DNA from: Diacronema lutheri
Taxonomy: Eukaryota; Haptophyta; Pavlovophyceae; Pavlovales; Pavlovaceae
NCBI GenBank assembly: GCA_019448385.1
Contig: JAGTXO010000001.1
Span: forward strand, 2,294,001-2,358,000
Reading direction: 5' to 3'
Length of the DNA stretch: 64,000 nucleotides
Below are positions 18,011 through 26,540 of the stretch, one piece after another; the first letter of the stretch is position 1; each line of letters begins with the position of its first letter. A program made the translations under genes and the position numbers. Below the pieces are notes generated by a model. It worked only from the letters and a program-made list of their open reading frames with translations. It ran no database searches and had not been told where the DNA came from.

Positions 18011-18697
18011 ATGGTGTCCATCCGCCGCGCAAACGTCGACGACCTGTTCCAGATGCAGCACTGCAACCTCTCGTGCTTGCCCGAGAACTACCAGATGAAG
18101 TACTACTTTTATCACATCCTCTCTTGGCCGCAGCTCCTGCACGTCGCCGAGGACCACGCGGGCAAGATTGTCGGGTACGTCCTCGCAAAGATGGAGGACG
18201 ACGTGGCCGACGGCTCCGAGCAGCACGGGCACATCACATCGCTCGCCGTGCTGCGCTCGCACCGCAAGCTGGGCCTGGCGACAAAGCTCATGTCCGCTGC
18301 TGAGCGCTCAATGGTCGAGTCCTTTAATGCCGAGTACGTGTCGCTGCACGTGCGCCGCTCCAACCGCGCCGCGATCCACCTTTACACGAAAACGCTCGGC
18401 TTTGACATCCACGACATCGAGGCCAAGTACTACGCCGACGCGGAGGACGCGTACGACATGCGCAAGTACTTTAATGCGCGCAAGTCCAAGGGGAGCGGCA
18501 AGCAGGCCGATTCGCCTGCGGCCGCGCTCGACGTGGCGCACGAGGATATGGACGAGCCGGCCGGCGCCATCGTCGAGGATCACGCGCGCAACGTACCCAG
18601 CTCAGTGCTCGACGCGCCAGTTGGCAAGCCCGCTGCTGCGGCGGAGGGGAAGGGCATCGCCGACGGCGGTCAGAAGCCTGGATCGCTCGTCGCATGA
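18011..18697 (+). CDS. NAA10: N-alpha-acetyltransferase 10, catalytic subunit of NatA (ARD1)
   Basis: The first ~155 residues are a complete GNAT domain of the ARD1/NAA10 type: [40 protein letters not shown], acetyl-CoA loop region [14 protein letters not shown], and [20 protein letters not shown], then [15 protein letters not shown]. NatA acetylates the N-terminus of nascent chains after Met removal, at the ribosome together with NAA15. Family residues for catalysis lie in this well-conserved region. The C-terminal ~70 residues are an acidic low-complexity tail, as in other NAA10 proteins. The start is fixed by conserved sequence from residue 1. 228 residues, no intron. Confidence 0.95.
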   Translation: MVSIRRANVDDLFQMQHCNLSCLPENYQMKYYFYHILSWPQLLHVAEDHAGKIVGYVLAKMEDDVADGSEQHGHITSLAVLRSHRKLGLATKLMSAAERSMVESFNAEYVSLHVRRSNRAAIHLYTKTLGFDIHDIEAKYYADAEDAYDMRKYFNARKSKGSGKQADSPAAALDVAHEDMDEPAGAIVEDHARNVPSSVLDAPVGKPAAAAEGKGIADGGQKPGSLVA

Positions 18698-18756
18698 TAA
18701 ATGAGACCCGCGCTGCACCCGACGGGCCTGTGCACGCCGAGGAGCTGCGGGGCGAG

Positions 18757-21168
18757 TCACACCAAGAAGCTGCGGGGCACCGACGTCAGCTCAGGCGGCG
18801 AGTCCGACGCGGGGTCGTCGTCGCACACCCACGCGACCTGGTCGCTGTCCGCGTACCGCACGAAGCACTCCTCGCGCGCGTGCAGGTCGTGCTCGTCCTC
18901 GCAGCTCACGCTGTAGCACGAGGCCTCGCGATCATCTACGTCCGCCGCGGCCGCGGCGCTTGGCGCGGCGTGCGCGGGCTCGGCCGAGCGGCCGAGCTGC
19001 GCGCGGATCGACGCCTGCACACCCTTGATGCGCTCCGCGTCGCCGAGGTACCAGCCGTTCCGCATCGGCGCGACGGCGAGCGAGTTCGGCAGCGGCTGCA
19101 GCTCGGCGTCGAGCTGGAAGACGATCGGTGTGGCGTACGGGATGTCGAGGAGGGGGACCTCCACCTCGGCAAGGCCGTCGAGCTTTGCAATGAGCGAGCG
19201 GAGAAGGTTCTCAGAGGACGAGATGACGAAGACGGGCACGTCGCCGCCCGGATCGCCCTGCTCCGCGCCGTCCGCCGGCACGCCGGCGGCGGCCGCGGCG
19301 TCGGCGGCGGCCTCGCGCTCGCGCTCGCGCGCGATCGCCTTGCGCATTGCTGGGAAGAGCTCGTCGTCGAGGAAGGGCTGTAATCGAGCGGCGCAATCGG
19401 CGAGGGACTCGGCGGTGGGCACGGGCACGCCGTCGTATCGCCGATCGATCGTCGCGGCGGCCGTCTCCTCGTCCCACGGCGGCGGGCGCGCGTTGATCCC
19501 GCGCCGCCATCGCTGCACCTGCCGCATCCCGTACTCAACGACACACTCGGGTTTTGGACGGCCCTGCAGCCCACCGTACGAGCGCTCGTTGAGTCGCCAC
19601 GTGTGCGTGATCGGCGCCCACTGCATCTCGAGCTCGTCGAGCATCAGCCACGCCGTCTTGATCGCGCGGCGGAGCATGGAGGTGTACACCCGCTCGATCC
19701 GCACGATGCCGGCCGCCCGGAGCATTGAGCCGGCGACGCGCGCCTCGTCGCGCCCGCGGTTGGTCAGGTCGACGTCGGCCCAGCCGGTGAAGCGGTTGTC
19801 CGCGTTGAATTGCGAGTACCCGTGCCGGATCAGGATGAGCATGCAGCTGACGCGCTTGCCGAGCGCGGCGGCCGACGCGGCGTCCGACGCGATGCCTGCG
19901 CCGGCGCTCAATTGAAACTTTTGGAGCTCGTGCGTCGCCTGCCGCTTGATGCGCTCCGACTCGAGGGCAAAGTAGGATGGCGGCGTCGAGCGCACGTTGA
20001 AGGTCTCGCCGTCCGCGCCGAGCGTCACGCGCGAGCTTGACGCTTCGGCGGCCGTCCACGCGTCGCACGTCGAGAGAGCATCCGTCTCACCCGTGCGCGA
20101 AACGATCGAAACGGCGATGTTGCGCACGACCTGCTCGCGCATCGCCTGCTGCGCGAGCGCGACGGTCTCCACGGCCATCAGGTACCGGCCGTGCCGCACG
20201 ACGCGCGACGTGCCCCAGAAGCCGTGCGCGCCGATCGGGCGAAGCTGGACGTCAAGATCGTACACGACGGGGCACGCGGTCGGCAGATCGAGGTTGTACG
20301 TCTCGTCCTCGGCAACGCCGTCAAGGAGCTTGACAAGCGCGCGCAACGTGTTCCCGTGCGAGACGACGAGCACGCGCTTGCCCGCGGCGAGCGCGGGGCG
20401 GAGCGTGTCCTCCCAGACGGCGGCGACGCGCGAGAGCGTGTCGGCGAGCGACTCGGTCGCCGGCACGTGCACGCCGCTGCGGTAGCGCTTGTCGGCGAGG
20501 ATGGACGCTTGGATGGGGTGGAGCCTGTCAGCGGGTGGCGGCGGCGAGTCGTACGTCCTACGCCACTTCATCACCTGCTCGACGCCGTGCTCGTCGGCGA
20601 GCTCGCGCTTGTTGAGGCCCGTCAAGCTGCCCGAGTGCTGCTCGTTGAGGCGCGCGTCCTTGACGAGCGGCAGCCACACCTCCTGCGTCGTCGACAGGAC
20701 GAGGCACGCGGTGCGAATCGCGCGCCGGAGCGTCGACGTGCACACGAGGTCGTGTTGCAGGCCGTCGTCGGCGAGGAGACGGCCGGCGGCGCGCGCCTCG
20801 GTGATCCCGCGCTCGGTCAGGTCGACGTCCACCCAGCCTGTGAACCGGTTGGCCAGGTTCCACTCCGACTGGCCGTGCCTGAGGAGCGTGATGCGCGCAT
20901 GCGCGCGTCTCGAAGCGTCGCCACTGCCGGCCATGCATGCGCTCGGCCGGGGCACCGTGGTGCGGCGCGCGCCAAGCGGCGCGCTCGCTCGCGCGCGCGC
21001 CCGCGACGGCCCCACGTAGCAGGCCATGCGCGCGCTCGGCCTGCTTACCGCGGCGCGGTGCACATTGAAAAACGCGCTGGCTCGCACGCGCGCTGCCGCG
21101 CACGCTTGCAGCGCCGCGAAAAGGGCGAGGGCGAACAACTCTCGTCTACGTGCACGGCGTGCCGCCAT
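18757..21168 (-). CDS. Tandem 2,3-bisphosphoglycerate-dependent phosphoglycerate mutase with signal peptide
   Basis: Two dPGM (histidine phosphatase) domains lie in one chain of ~803 residues. Domain 1 (about 92-345) has RHG at 97-99 and SHGN at 270-273, but the ERHYG substrate loop reads EQHSG at 176-180. Domain 2 (about 442-720) has RHG at 448-450 and an intact NERSYGGLQG at 527-536, but SHGN becomes SSEN at 650-653, replacing the second catalytic His with Ser651. Each half has therefore lost a different part of the active site. The ATG at 21168 gives a signal peptide (LFALALFAALQACAAARV) and a basic stretch, suggesting plastid or secretory targeting. Family chemistry is interconversion of 3- and 2-phosphoglycerate. 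Activity of this protein is uncertain. Confidence 0.88.
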   Translation of the reverse strand: MAARRARRRELFALALFAALQACAAARVRASAFFNVHRAAVSRPSARMACYVGPSRARARASAPLGARRTTVPRPSACMAGSGDASRRAHARITLLRHGQSEWNLANRFTGWVDVDLTERGITEARAAGRLLADDGLQHDLVCTSTLRRAIRTACLVLSTTQEVWLPLVKDARLNEQHSGSLTGLNKRELADEHGVEQVMKWRRTYDSPPPPADRLHPIQASILADKRYRSGVHVPATESLADTLSRVAAVWEDTLRPALAAGKRVLVVSHGNTLRALVKLLDGVAEDETYNLDLPTACPVVYDLDVQLRPIGAHGFWGTSRVVRHGRYLMAVETVALAQQAMREQVVRNIAVSIVSRTGETDALSTCDAWTAAEASSSRVTLGADGETFNVRSTPPSYFALESERIKRQATHELQKFQLSAGAGIASDAASAAALGKRVSCMLILIRHGYSQFNADNRFTGWADVDLTNRGRDEARVAGSMLRAAGIVRIERVYTSMLRRAIKTAWLMLDELEMQWAPITHTWRLNERSYGGLQGRPKPECVVEYGMRQVQRWRRGINARPPPWDEETAAATIDRRYDGVPVPTAESLADCAARLQPFLDDELFPAMRKAIAREREREAAADAAAAAGVPADGAEQGDPGGDVPVFVISSSENLLRSLIAKLDGLAEVEVPLLDIPYATPIVFQLDAELQPLPNSLAVAPMRNGWYLGDAERIKGVQASIRAQLGRSAEPAHAAPSAAAAADVDDREASCYSVSCEDEHDLHAREECFVRYADSDQVAWVCDDDPASDSPPELTSVPRSFLV

Positions 21169-21217
21169 GCCGGGCAAAATGTGAATCGCGCCGTGCTTCT
21201 CTCCCCATAACAAACCT

Positions 21218-22117
21218 TTATTTAAGCTTGCCATAACGATATTCCGCGCCGAGTGCACGCCGAAAGGCGGGCAGCGGCTGCGAGAGCTTTGTGCGCGTGT
21301 CGTACGCCTGCGGGCCGGGCGTGCCGCCAAAGATCTCGCCCCTGCCATCGGCGCCGCCGCCATCGTCGCTCGCCGCGCCGTGCGCACGCACGCGCGACAT
21401 GAACGGGACCGAGCCCGGACGCGCGGGATGTCGGCGAAAAGTTGGCATCGGGTACTTCAGCAGCGTGGTCGTTTCGAGCACGAGCGCCGGGTCGGCCGCG
21501 CCATGCCGCCTGCCGCGCTCATCCCTGCTCGCCTCGCGCGGGCTGTTCGGCTCGTCGTGCCAAGCGCGGCCGGACGATTTGCCAAAGTCGACGACGACCG
21601 GCCGGCGGTGCACGGCGTCGAATTGCGGCGTGTACTGACCGGGCCCGACGGTGAGACTGGAGCGCTTCTCGTCGAGGCGCGTTTGCCACGCGCCGAGCCC
21701 GTGCCACGTACCGTCGGGGATGCTCGGCGGCGCGGTCGTGCGCACCCAACGGACGGCGGGCTCGGGCGGCGCCATCTCGACGTAGTGCCTCCGCCCCGTA
21801 ACATCGGTCATCCGCGTAAGGCGCAGCTTGGCCCGCGGCCCCATCGAATGCGCGCGGCCCGATTCGCCCCAGAGCTGTGGCCGCTGGTATGCGTACGGCC
21901 CCGGGCCGGATAGCGTCCCCGTGTCGCCAGTGAGCCCGCGGGGGACTCGCGAGACAAAGGCGGCGTGCGTGGCCGGCTGAGGCGCGACCCACGTTTCACG
22001 GTGGTATGCACCGGGGCCAGGATGCTTGCGCGCCTCCGTCTCGGGCACCGAGACCGATCCCGCGGCTGGCGTCTTGGACCGGAACGCCGAGGATGCCCGA
22101 GGCGGCGCAGCCGCCAT
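21218..22117 (-). CDS. SHIPPO-repeat (sperm-tail PG-rich) protein
   Basis: 299 residues starting MAAAPPRASSAF. PG-rich repeats recur: HPGPGAYHRETW, LSGPGPYAYQRP, VGPGQYTPQFD and TPGPQAYDTR. This spacing is typical of STPGR proteins that line ciliary microtubules. No other domain is seen. I chose 22117 because upstream sequence is antisense to the neighbouring gene. It is the second such gene in the window (compare 2136-4384), which supports a flagellated organism. It starts 41 bp from the divergent 22159 gene. Confidence 0.75.
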   Translation of the reverse strand: MAAAPPRASSAFRSKTPAAGSVSVPETEARKHPGPGAYHRETWVAPQPATHAAFVSRVPRGLTGDTGTLSGPGPYAYQRPQLWGESGRAHSMGPRAKLRLTRMTDVTGRRHYVEMAPPEPAVRWVRTTAPPSIPDGTWHGLGAWQTRLDEKRSSLTVGPGQYTPQFDAVHRRPVVVDFGKSSGRAWHDEPNSPREASRDERGRRHGAADPALVLETTTLLKYPMPTFRRHPARPGSVPFMSRVRAHGAASDDGGGADGRGEIFGGTPGPQAYDTRTKLSQPLPAFRRALGAEYRYGKLK

Positions 22118-22158
22118 GAAACCGACCGCCAATTTGGTGCCATTCGTAATCTGGCAGC
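22118..22158. promoter_or_regulatory. Very short divergent promoter, 41 bp
   Basis: Only 41 bases separate the SHIPPO and membrane-protein start codons, including CCAATTTGG (a CCAAT-like element). Transcripts must start very close to, or within, the opposite gene. Confidence 0.45.
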
Positions 22159-22674
22159 ATGGCGCGGACGTCAAAAATCGGCCTCGTGCTCGTCGCGCTC
22201 GCGGCCTGCAGCCGTGCGCACGTGGCGCACGGGCCGTGCACTGGACGCGCTGCGCCGCCAAGCCGTGTGTTGCACGCGCGCCGCGCATTGTCGCGCGCTA
22301 CCCTCGCGTCGAGCAGCCCAGCGCTGCTCGCTGCTGCGTCGGACTCGGCTGTGCGCGCGACTGGCGCGCTGCTCTCGGCGGAGGGAGGGTCCGACATCTT
22401 CCGCCTCGCCCTCACGGGCGGCATCGGCATCATGGCTTTCACCATCTTGAACGCCGTTCTGGTCGGCGCCGTCGCGCGTGGCAACTGGCAATTCTTCGAG
22501 GACGAGGCCGCAGCGTGGGTCGACGAGGACGCCGGGATCAGCAGCGTGCGAGCGAGCCTTATGAGCGACGACGAGCTGGACGAGCCGGAGGAAGAGAGCA
22601 ATGTCCGCGCGAGCCTCCTGAGCGACGACGAGCTGGGCGCGCCGGAGTCCAAGCAGTACGCAGAGGGTGAATGA
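22159..22674 (+). CDS. Small membrane protein with signal peptide and duplicated acidic C-terminal motif
   Basis: 171 residues. An N-terminal signal peptide (KIGLVLVALAACSRAHVAHG) is followed by an Arg/Ser-rich stretch, which suggests a bipartite plastid leader. One membrane helix lies around residues 88-110 (ALTGGIGIMAFTILNAVLVG). The tail carries the same 12-residue motif twice, VRASLMSDDELDEPE and VRASLLSDDELGAPE, separated by about seven residues. No family recognised. The repeated acidic motif could be a docking peptide; this is a guess. Confidence 0.65.
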   Translation: MARTSKIGLVLVALAACSRAHVAHGPCTGRAAPPSRVLHARRALSRATLASSSPALLAAASDSAVRATGALLSAEGGSDIFRLALTGGIGIMAFTILNAVLVGAVARGNWQFFEDEAAAWVDEDAGISSVRASLMSDDELDEPEEESNVRASLLSDDELGAPESKQYAEGE

Positions 22675-22722
22675 GGAAGCGCAGGACGGTTCCAACTGAC
22701 ATTCCGAGTGGCGGTGGTCCCC

Positions 22723-22751
22723 GGGGGGGCGGGGGGGGGGGGGGGGGGGGG
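22723..22751. repeat. G-rich tract (7 G, C, 21 G)
   Basis: The tract lies 48 bases after the stop of the membrane-protein gene and is followed by CACCCCCCGGG. It could form a G-quadruplex or a G/C hairpin. It is a third homopolymer tract just downstream of a stop codon. Confidence 0.9.
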
Positions 22752-22843
22752 CACCCCCCGGGAGGGGGATGCAGTACATCAGTCGCTAGCAAGTCCGCTC
22801 CTCCTCCTCGCTCGCCGCTCAGGGAGCTCTCGCGCCGCGCCGG

Positions 22844-23768
22844 TCAGCGCCCGCCCTGCAGGTTGCGAACGAGCCACTCCTCATTCAAGTCGTCAATGTC
22901 CTCGCAAGTGAAGTGCTTGTTGACTGAGAGGTGGTCGCGCAGCTCGGTCACTGGCCGGGCGTACATGACGCGCAGGTGCGGCGGCACCGCCTGCGGCATG
23001 AAACCCACAAGGCAAAAGGGGTACTGCGTGCGGCCATCGGCGTGCTGCCACCGGAAAGTATACAAGATGTACGCGGGGATCGCCTCCGACAGGTCGGACG
23101 CGATCGCGTCGAGCGGCGTGTCGTGGTACTCGCCGTGCTGCTGGATCTCGCCGGCGTCGTGGTTGATCTGCAGGACGAGCGCCGAGTTGCCCTTCGATGC
23201 GCGTTTGAACGCGGCCAACTTTTGAGTCAGGCCTTCGGCAAATCGGTACTGCCTGTGCTCAAACTTGCCGTCCGTGTGCGCCGAGTCCTTGGGCTGGGAG
23301 GCGGCGAGAATGGCGCGCTGGCGCTGGAGCTCGGAGCCTAGTTGCGATTGTGCCGCCGCTTGCTTCGCCTCGTCGCGCTGGCGAGCAACGCATACGCGAA
23401 ACGCGCGGGGCACGTGAGCGCCGTCGCCGGGCGGCGCGGCGCAGCGCGAGTCGGCGGCGTGGCTCGCGCGCTGCGCGTACCGCGCGCTGGGCCTCGTATT
23501 CGACGGCGATGCGCTCAATCTCGATCGCCTTTAGCCGCTCCTCTTGGGCGGCGTGCGCAGCGTCTCGCGCCGCCCTCTCCTCCTCGAGCTGCTGCCGGAC
23601 CGCCATCTCGCGCTTGCGCGCGGCCGCCAACTTTTCGCGGTACGCGTCCGTCGCGGCGCGGCGACGAGCCTCAAAGGAAGCGCGGAGCTGTGCCACGGCG
23701 GCCGACTCTTCCGCGGCAAGGCGCGCCAGCTCCTGGTCGAGCTCGGCTTGGTCCGGATAGCTGGCCAT
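22844..23768 (-). CDS. Coiled-coil plus ADF/cofilin-homology (GMF/coactosin-like) protein, two exons
   Basis: Exon 1 (23768-23481) encodes ~96 residues of charged coiled coil. The intron 23480-23378 (GTACGC...CGCCAG, 103 nt, phase 0) joins EYEAQRA to RDEAKQAAAQSQ, keeping the coil in register. Exon 2 holds an ADF-H domain: FKRASKGNSALVLQINHDAG, PAYILYTFRWQHADGR, QYPFCLVGFMPQAVP, then MYARPVTELRDHL. ADF-H proteins bind actin or Arp2/3. This one lacks the basic C-terminal helix of true cofilins and looks closer to GMF/coactosin. An N-terminal coiled coil on ADF-H is unusual. 273 residues. Confidence 0.75.
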
Positions 23769-23847
23769 CGCTCAAAAGCACGAAGTCCCGCGCAAAGGAA
23801 GCTGTCAGAATGGAAGGACCAGTCCATGGGGTCCTGGTCCCGCACAA

Positions 23848-24936
23848 ATGTCGGAGCACACGTGGCGACGGTACCCAAAGATCCCGGGCTTCTTACCTCG
23901 CGAGGCTGCGATCGACACGACGGCGCAATGGGTCGTCACCGAGAAGCTGCACGGCGCCAACTTCTCCGTGCTCTTCGACGGCGCGCGCGCGAGATTTGCA
24001 AAGCGCTCGGGCGTGCTCACCGACACAGAGGACTTCTTCTCGTTCCGCTCGCGCAAGCTGGACAGGCGGCTCGACTTGCTTGTGAAAGCGCTCTGGAACA
24101 CCTTTGCGGGCGAAGTGTCGGCAATTACAGTCTTTGGCGAGCTCCTCGGCGGCCAATATGACCACGCGGACGTGCCGGCGATCGATGGTCTTGCGCCGGT
24201 GCAGTGCGGCGTGTGGTACGCGCCCGACCTCGTCTTTGTCGCATTCGACGTTGCCGTGTCCCGCGACGATGGCCCGCAGGTATTCCTCGATTTTGCGCTT
24301 GCGTATGAACGGTGCACGAGCGCTGGGTTCCTCTTTGCTGAGCCGCTGTCGATCGGGCCGTACGGCGCATGCGTCTCGCGCGAGATCCACTTCAGGTCGA
24401 CGCTGCCCGCGCGGCTCGGCCTCCCCAAGCTGGCCGAGCCCAATCTGGCCGAGGGTGTCGTGATCCGGCCGATGCTCGAGAGCCGCAGCCCTGCGGAGCG
24501 GCAGCTCGTCAAGCGTAAGATTCCGGAGTTCTCCGAATCGCAATACGTCAACGGCGGTTGGAAATCCGGCCGGGCGGGCGGCGCGCCGACTGCGGCAGAG
24601 TGCTCGTTGGAAGACATGCTGCGATACGAGCTGCTCGCCAACGTGACGGCGCAGCGCCTCGCAAACGCGGTGAGCAAGCAGGGCCGCACGGACCCGCGCG
24701 ACTGCGTGGCGTGCCGCGAGCTGTTGCGCGCATTCGAGGCGGACGTGGTTGACGCCCTCGTCGATGACGGCCATCTTGCCGACGCGGCACACCTGCCCCT
24801 CACGCTCGTCGTGGAGCTGCATGAGTCGGCGCGCGAGGTCGTACTTGCGCACTTGCGCGAGCTTGCAGGCGGGTCCGGGGACGATGGCCAGCAGCAAGCC
24901 ACGCGCGCACACTCGGCGCAGACTGCGTTGGTCTGA
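23848..24936 (+). CDS. RNA ligase of the T4 Rnl2 type
   Basis: 362 residues. The adenylation lysine is K33 in TEKLHGANFS (motif I, KxxG). Motif III-like ITVFGELLGGQYDH, motif IV EGVVIRPM and motif V LVKRKI follow in correct order and spacing. Rnl2-type ligases seal 3'-OH/5'-phosphate nicks in RNA through an AMP-lysine intermediate. Known eukaryotic members act in RNA editing or repair. The C-terminal ~120 residues are helical and without recognised domain. There is no signal peptide, so a cytosolic or nuclear place is likely. Divergent from the ADF-H gene, 79 bp apart. The substrate here is unknown. Confidence 0.85.
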   Translation: MSEHTWRRYPKIPGFLPREAAIDTTAQWVVTEKLHGANFSVLFDGARARFAKRSGVLTDTEDFFSFRSRKLDRRLDLLVKALWNTFAGEVSAITVFGELLGGQYDHADVPAIDGLAPVQCGVWYAPDLVFVAFDVAVSRDDGPQVFLDFALAYERCTSAGFLFAEPLSIGPYGACVSREIHFRSTLPARLGLPKLAEPNLAEGVVIRPMLESRSPAERQLVKRKIPEFSESQYVNGGWKSGRAGGAPTAAECSLEDMLRYELLANVTAQRLANAVSKQGRTDPRDCVACRELLRAFEADVVDALVDDGHLADAAHLPLTLVVELHESAREVVLAHLRELAGGSGDDGQQQATRAHSAQTALV

Positions 24937-25018
24937 GCTGCGGGAGGTCCACACGCTGCATGGCGACAGCAAAGACGGCATGCAGTGATGCACGTCCCCC
25001 CAAATCAGCCCCCCTCTC

Positions 25019-26320
25019 TCAGTTTTCTCTCGTTTTGCGACTCTCTGCGAGCTCGCCCTCCAGCTGCTTGATGCGCGCGACGAGCGCTGCCTTATCCAGC
25101 TCCTCTGCCGCCAGCGCCGCCTCGGCCGCCTCGGCCGCGTGCGCCGCGCCGCCGCCGCTCGCCGCGTCGAGCGCGGCGCCGAGGTCTGCGATCAGGTCGT
25201 CGGCGTCCTCGATCCCCGCCGAGATACGGACGAGGTCGTCGGGCAGGCCGCGCGCGGCACGCACGTCGGCGGGAATCGAGGCGTGGGACATGAAGCACGG
25301 CAGCGAGATGAGCGAGTTGGTCGAGCCGAACGAGACCGTCACGCTGAAAAGATTGGCCGCCTCGACGATGGCCTTGGAAGCATCGACGCTGCCAGTCTCA
25401 AACGAAACGATGGAGCCCGGCCCTGCCGCCTGCGCCATGTGCAGCGCGTGGCCCGGGTGGGCGGCGAGGCCCGGGTAATTGACGCGCGTCACGAGCGGGT
25501 GTCGGCTGAGGAACTCGGCGAGCCGCCACGCATTGCGCTGCTGCCGCTCCATGCGCAGCGCCATTGTCTTGAGACCGCGCAGGCACAGCCAGCAGTCGAA
25601 TGGACCGAGCGCCGAGCCCTCGGCGTTCTGGATGAAGGCGATCTGCTCGACGAGCTCCTTGCCGCGCACGGACAGGATACCGCCCGTCGTGTCCGAGTGC
25701 CCAGCGATGAACTTGGTCGCCGACGTCATCACGATGTCGGCGCCATGCTGCAGCGGCAGCTGAAGGACGGGCGCCATCACGCTATTGTCAACCGCGCAGA
25801 TTGCGCCGCACGCGCGCGCGGCGGCGGCGACGCCCGCGAGGTCGGTGATGCGCAGGCGCGGGTTCGTTGGCGTCTCAAGGATCACCAAGTCCGTCTTGGT
25901 GCCCGCGCGCGAGAGCGCCGCGCGGACGTTGTCGAGGTCGCACATGTCGACGTGCTCGACGCTGATCCCGAGCCGCGGCGCGATCTTGCCGAGCAGCCGG
26001 CTCGTGCCGCCATAAATGTCGTCGCCAGTCACGATGCGACCGCCGCTCGGCACGAGCCGGACCAGCGTCGAGATTGCGGCCATACCTGATGCGAACGCAA
26101 AGCTGCGGTCCGCGCCGTCGAGCGCCGCCATCTGCTCCTCGAGCACCGTACGCGTAGGGTTGCCCGAGCGCGAATAGTCGTACTCGCCGAACGTGGTCGC
26201 GGTGGGCTGCGCAAACGTGGCCGTCTGGAATATGGGCGTGGACATCGCACCGTACCCGTCCACCTTGGTCGACGTGGGGTGGCATAGCCGAGTGGCGATC
26301 GACCACGCGCGCGACGCCAT
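25019..26320 (-). CDS. Cystathionine beta-lyase (Cys/Met metabolism PLP enzyme) with C-terminal coiled coil
   Basis: Nearly the whole chain matches plant-type cystathionine beta-lyase: YDYSRSGNPTRTVLEEQMAA, FASGMAAISTL, DDIYGGTSRLL, ETPTNPRL, AVDNSVMAPVLQ, and the PLP-lysine region TSATKFIAGHSDTTGG. Also FIQNAEGSALGPFDCWLCLR and MSHASIPADVRAARGLPDDL. It splits cystathionine to homocysteine in methionine synthesis. After the normal end (DLIADLGAAL) an extra ~60-residue Ala/Glu coiled coil follows (EELDKAALVARIKQLEGELA), absent in plant enzymes. ATG 26320 starts close to the catalytic domain. An open frame extends to 26494 and could add a plastid leader. No intron. Confidence 0.92.
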   Translation of the reverse strand: MASRAWSIATRLCHPTSTKVDGYGAMSTPIFQTATFAQPTATTFGEYDYSRSGNPTRTVLEEQMAALDGADRSFAFASGMAAISTLVRLVPSGGRIVTGDDIYGGTSRLLGKIAPRLGISVEHVDMCDLDNVRAALSRAGTKTDLVILETPTNPRLRITDLAGVAAAARACGAICAVDNSVMAPVLQLPLQHGADIVMTSATKFIAGHSDTTGGILSVRGKELVEQIAFIQNAEGSALGPFDCWLCLRGLKTMALRMERQQRNAWRLAEFLSRHPLVTRVNYPGLAAHPGHALHMAQAAGPGSIVSFETGSVDASKAIVEAANLFSVTVSFGSTNSLISLPCFMSHASIPADVRAARGLPDDLVRISAGIEDADDLIADLGAALDAASGGGAAHAAEAAEAALAAEELDKAALVARIKQLEGELAESRKTREN

Positions 26321-26349
26321 CGTTGCTTTTATCAAGTTACAAAATGTGG

Positions 26350-26395
26350 CGACAAGGGATGGATGCCCGTGCCGGCGACGGGCATCCCCTGTCGG
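26350..26395. repeat. Strong hairpin before the cystathionine beta-lyase start
   Basis: ATGCCCGT and ACGGGCAT flank GCCGGCG, and the outer arms ACAAGGG and CCCCTGT pair as well, with a small bulge. It lies in the presumed 5' leader if translation starts at 26320. If the longer frame is used, it is coding. Confidence 0.6.
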
Positions 26396-26540
26396 CAGCA
26401 TGCTGGAGGGCACCAGTGAAGTTTGCCGCACGAGCGAGAAGCATGCCAAGGCGGATGCCCATGTCATCAAGACGCGCGCCTCCACGCTCGCCACGTCAAG
26501 AGGGCACAGCGGTACAACAGGGACCCAAAAGTGTGTCTAG

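Noticed and set aside
23805-24993. Minus-strand frames of ~365 codons opposite the RNA ligase
   Set aside because: They lie over a plus-strand gene with all ligase motifs in order, and have no domain of their own.
26283-26300. GGCATAGCCGAGTGGCGAT looks like the 5' half of a Leu/Ser tRNA
   Set aside because: No acceptor-stem partner or anticodon arm follows, and the minus strand here encodes the start of cystathionine beta-lyase.
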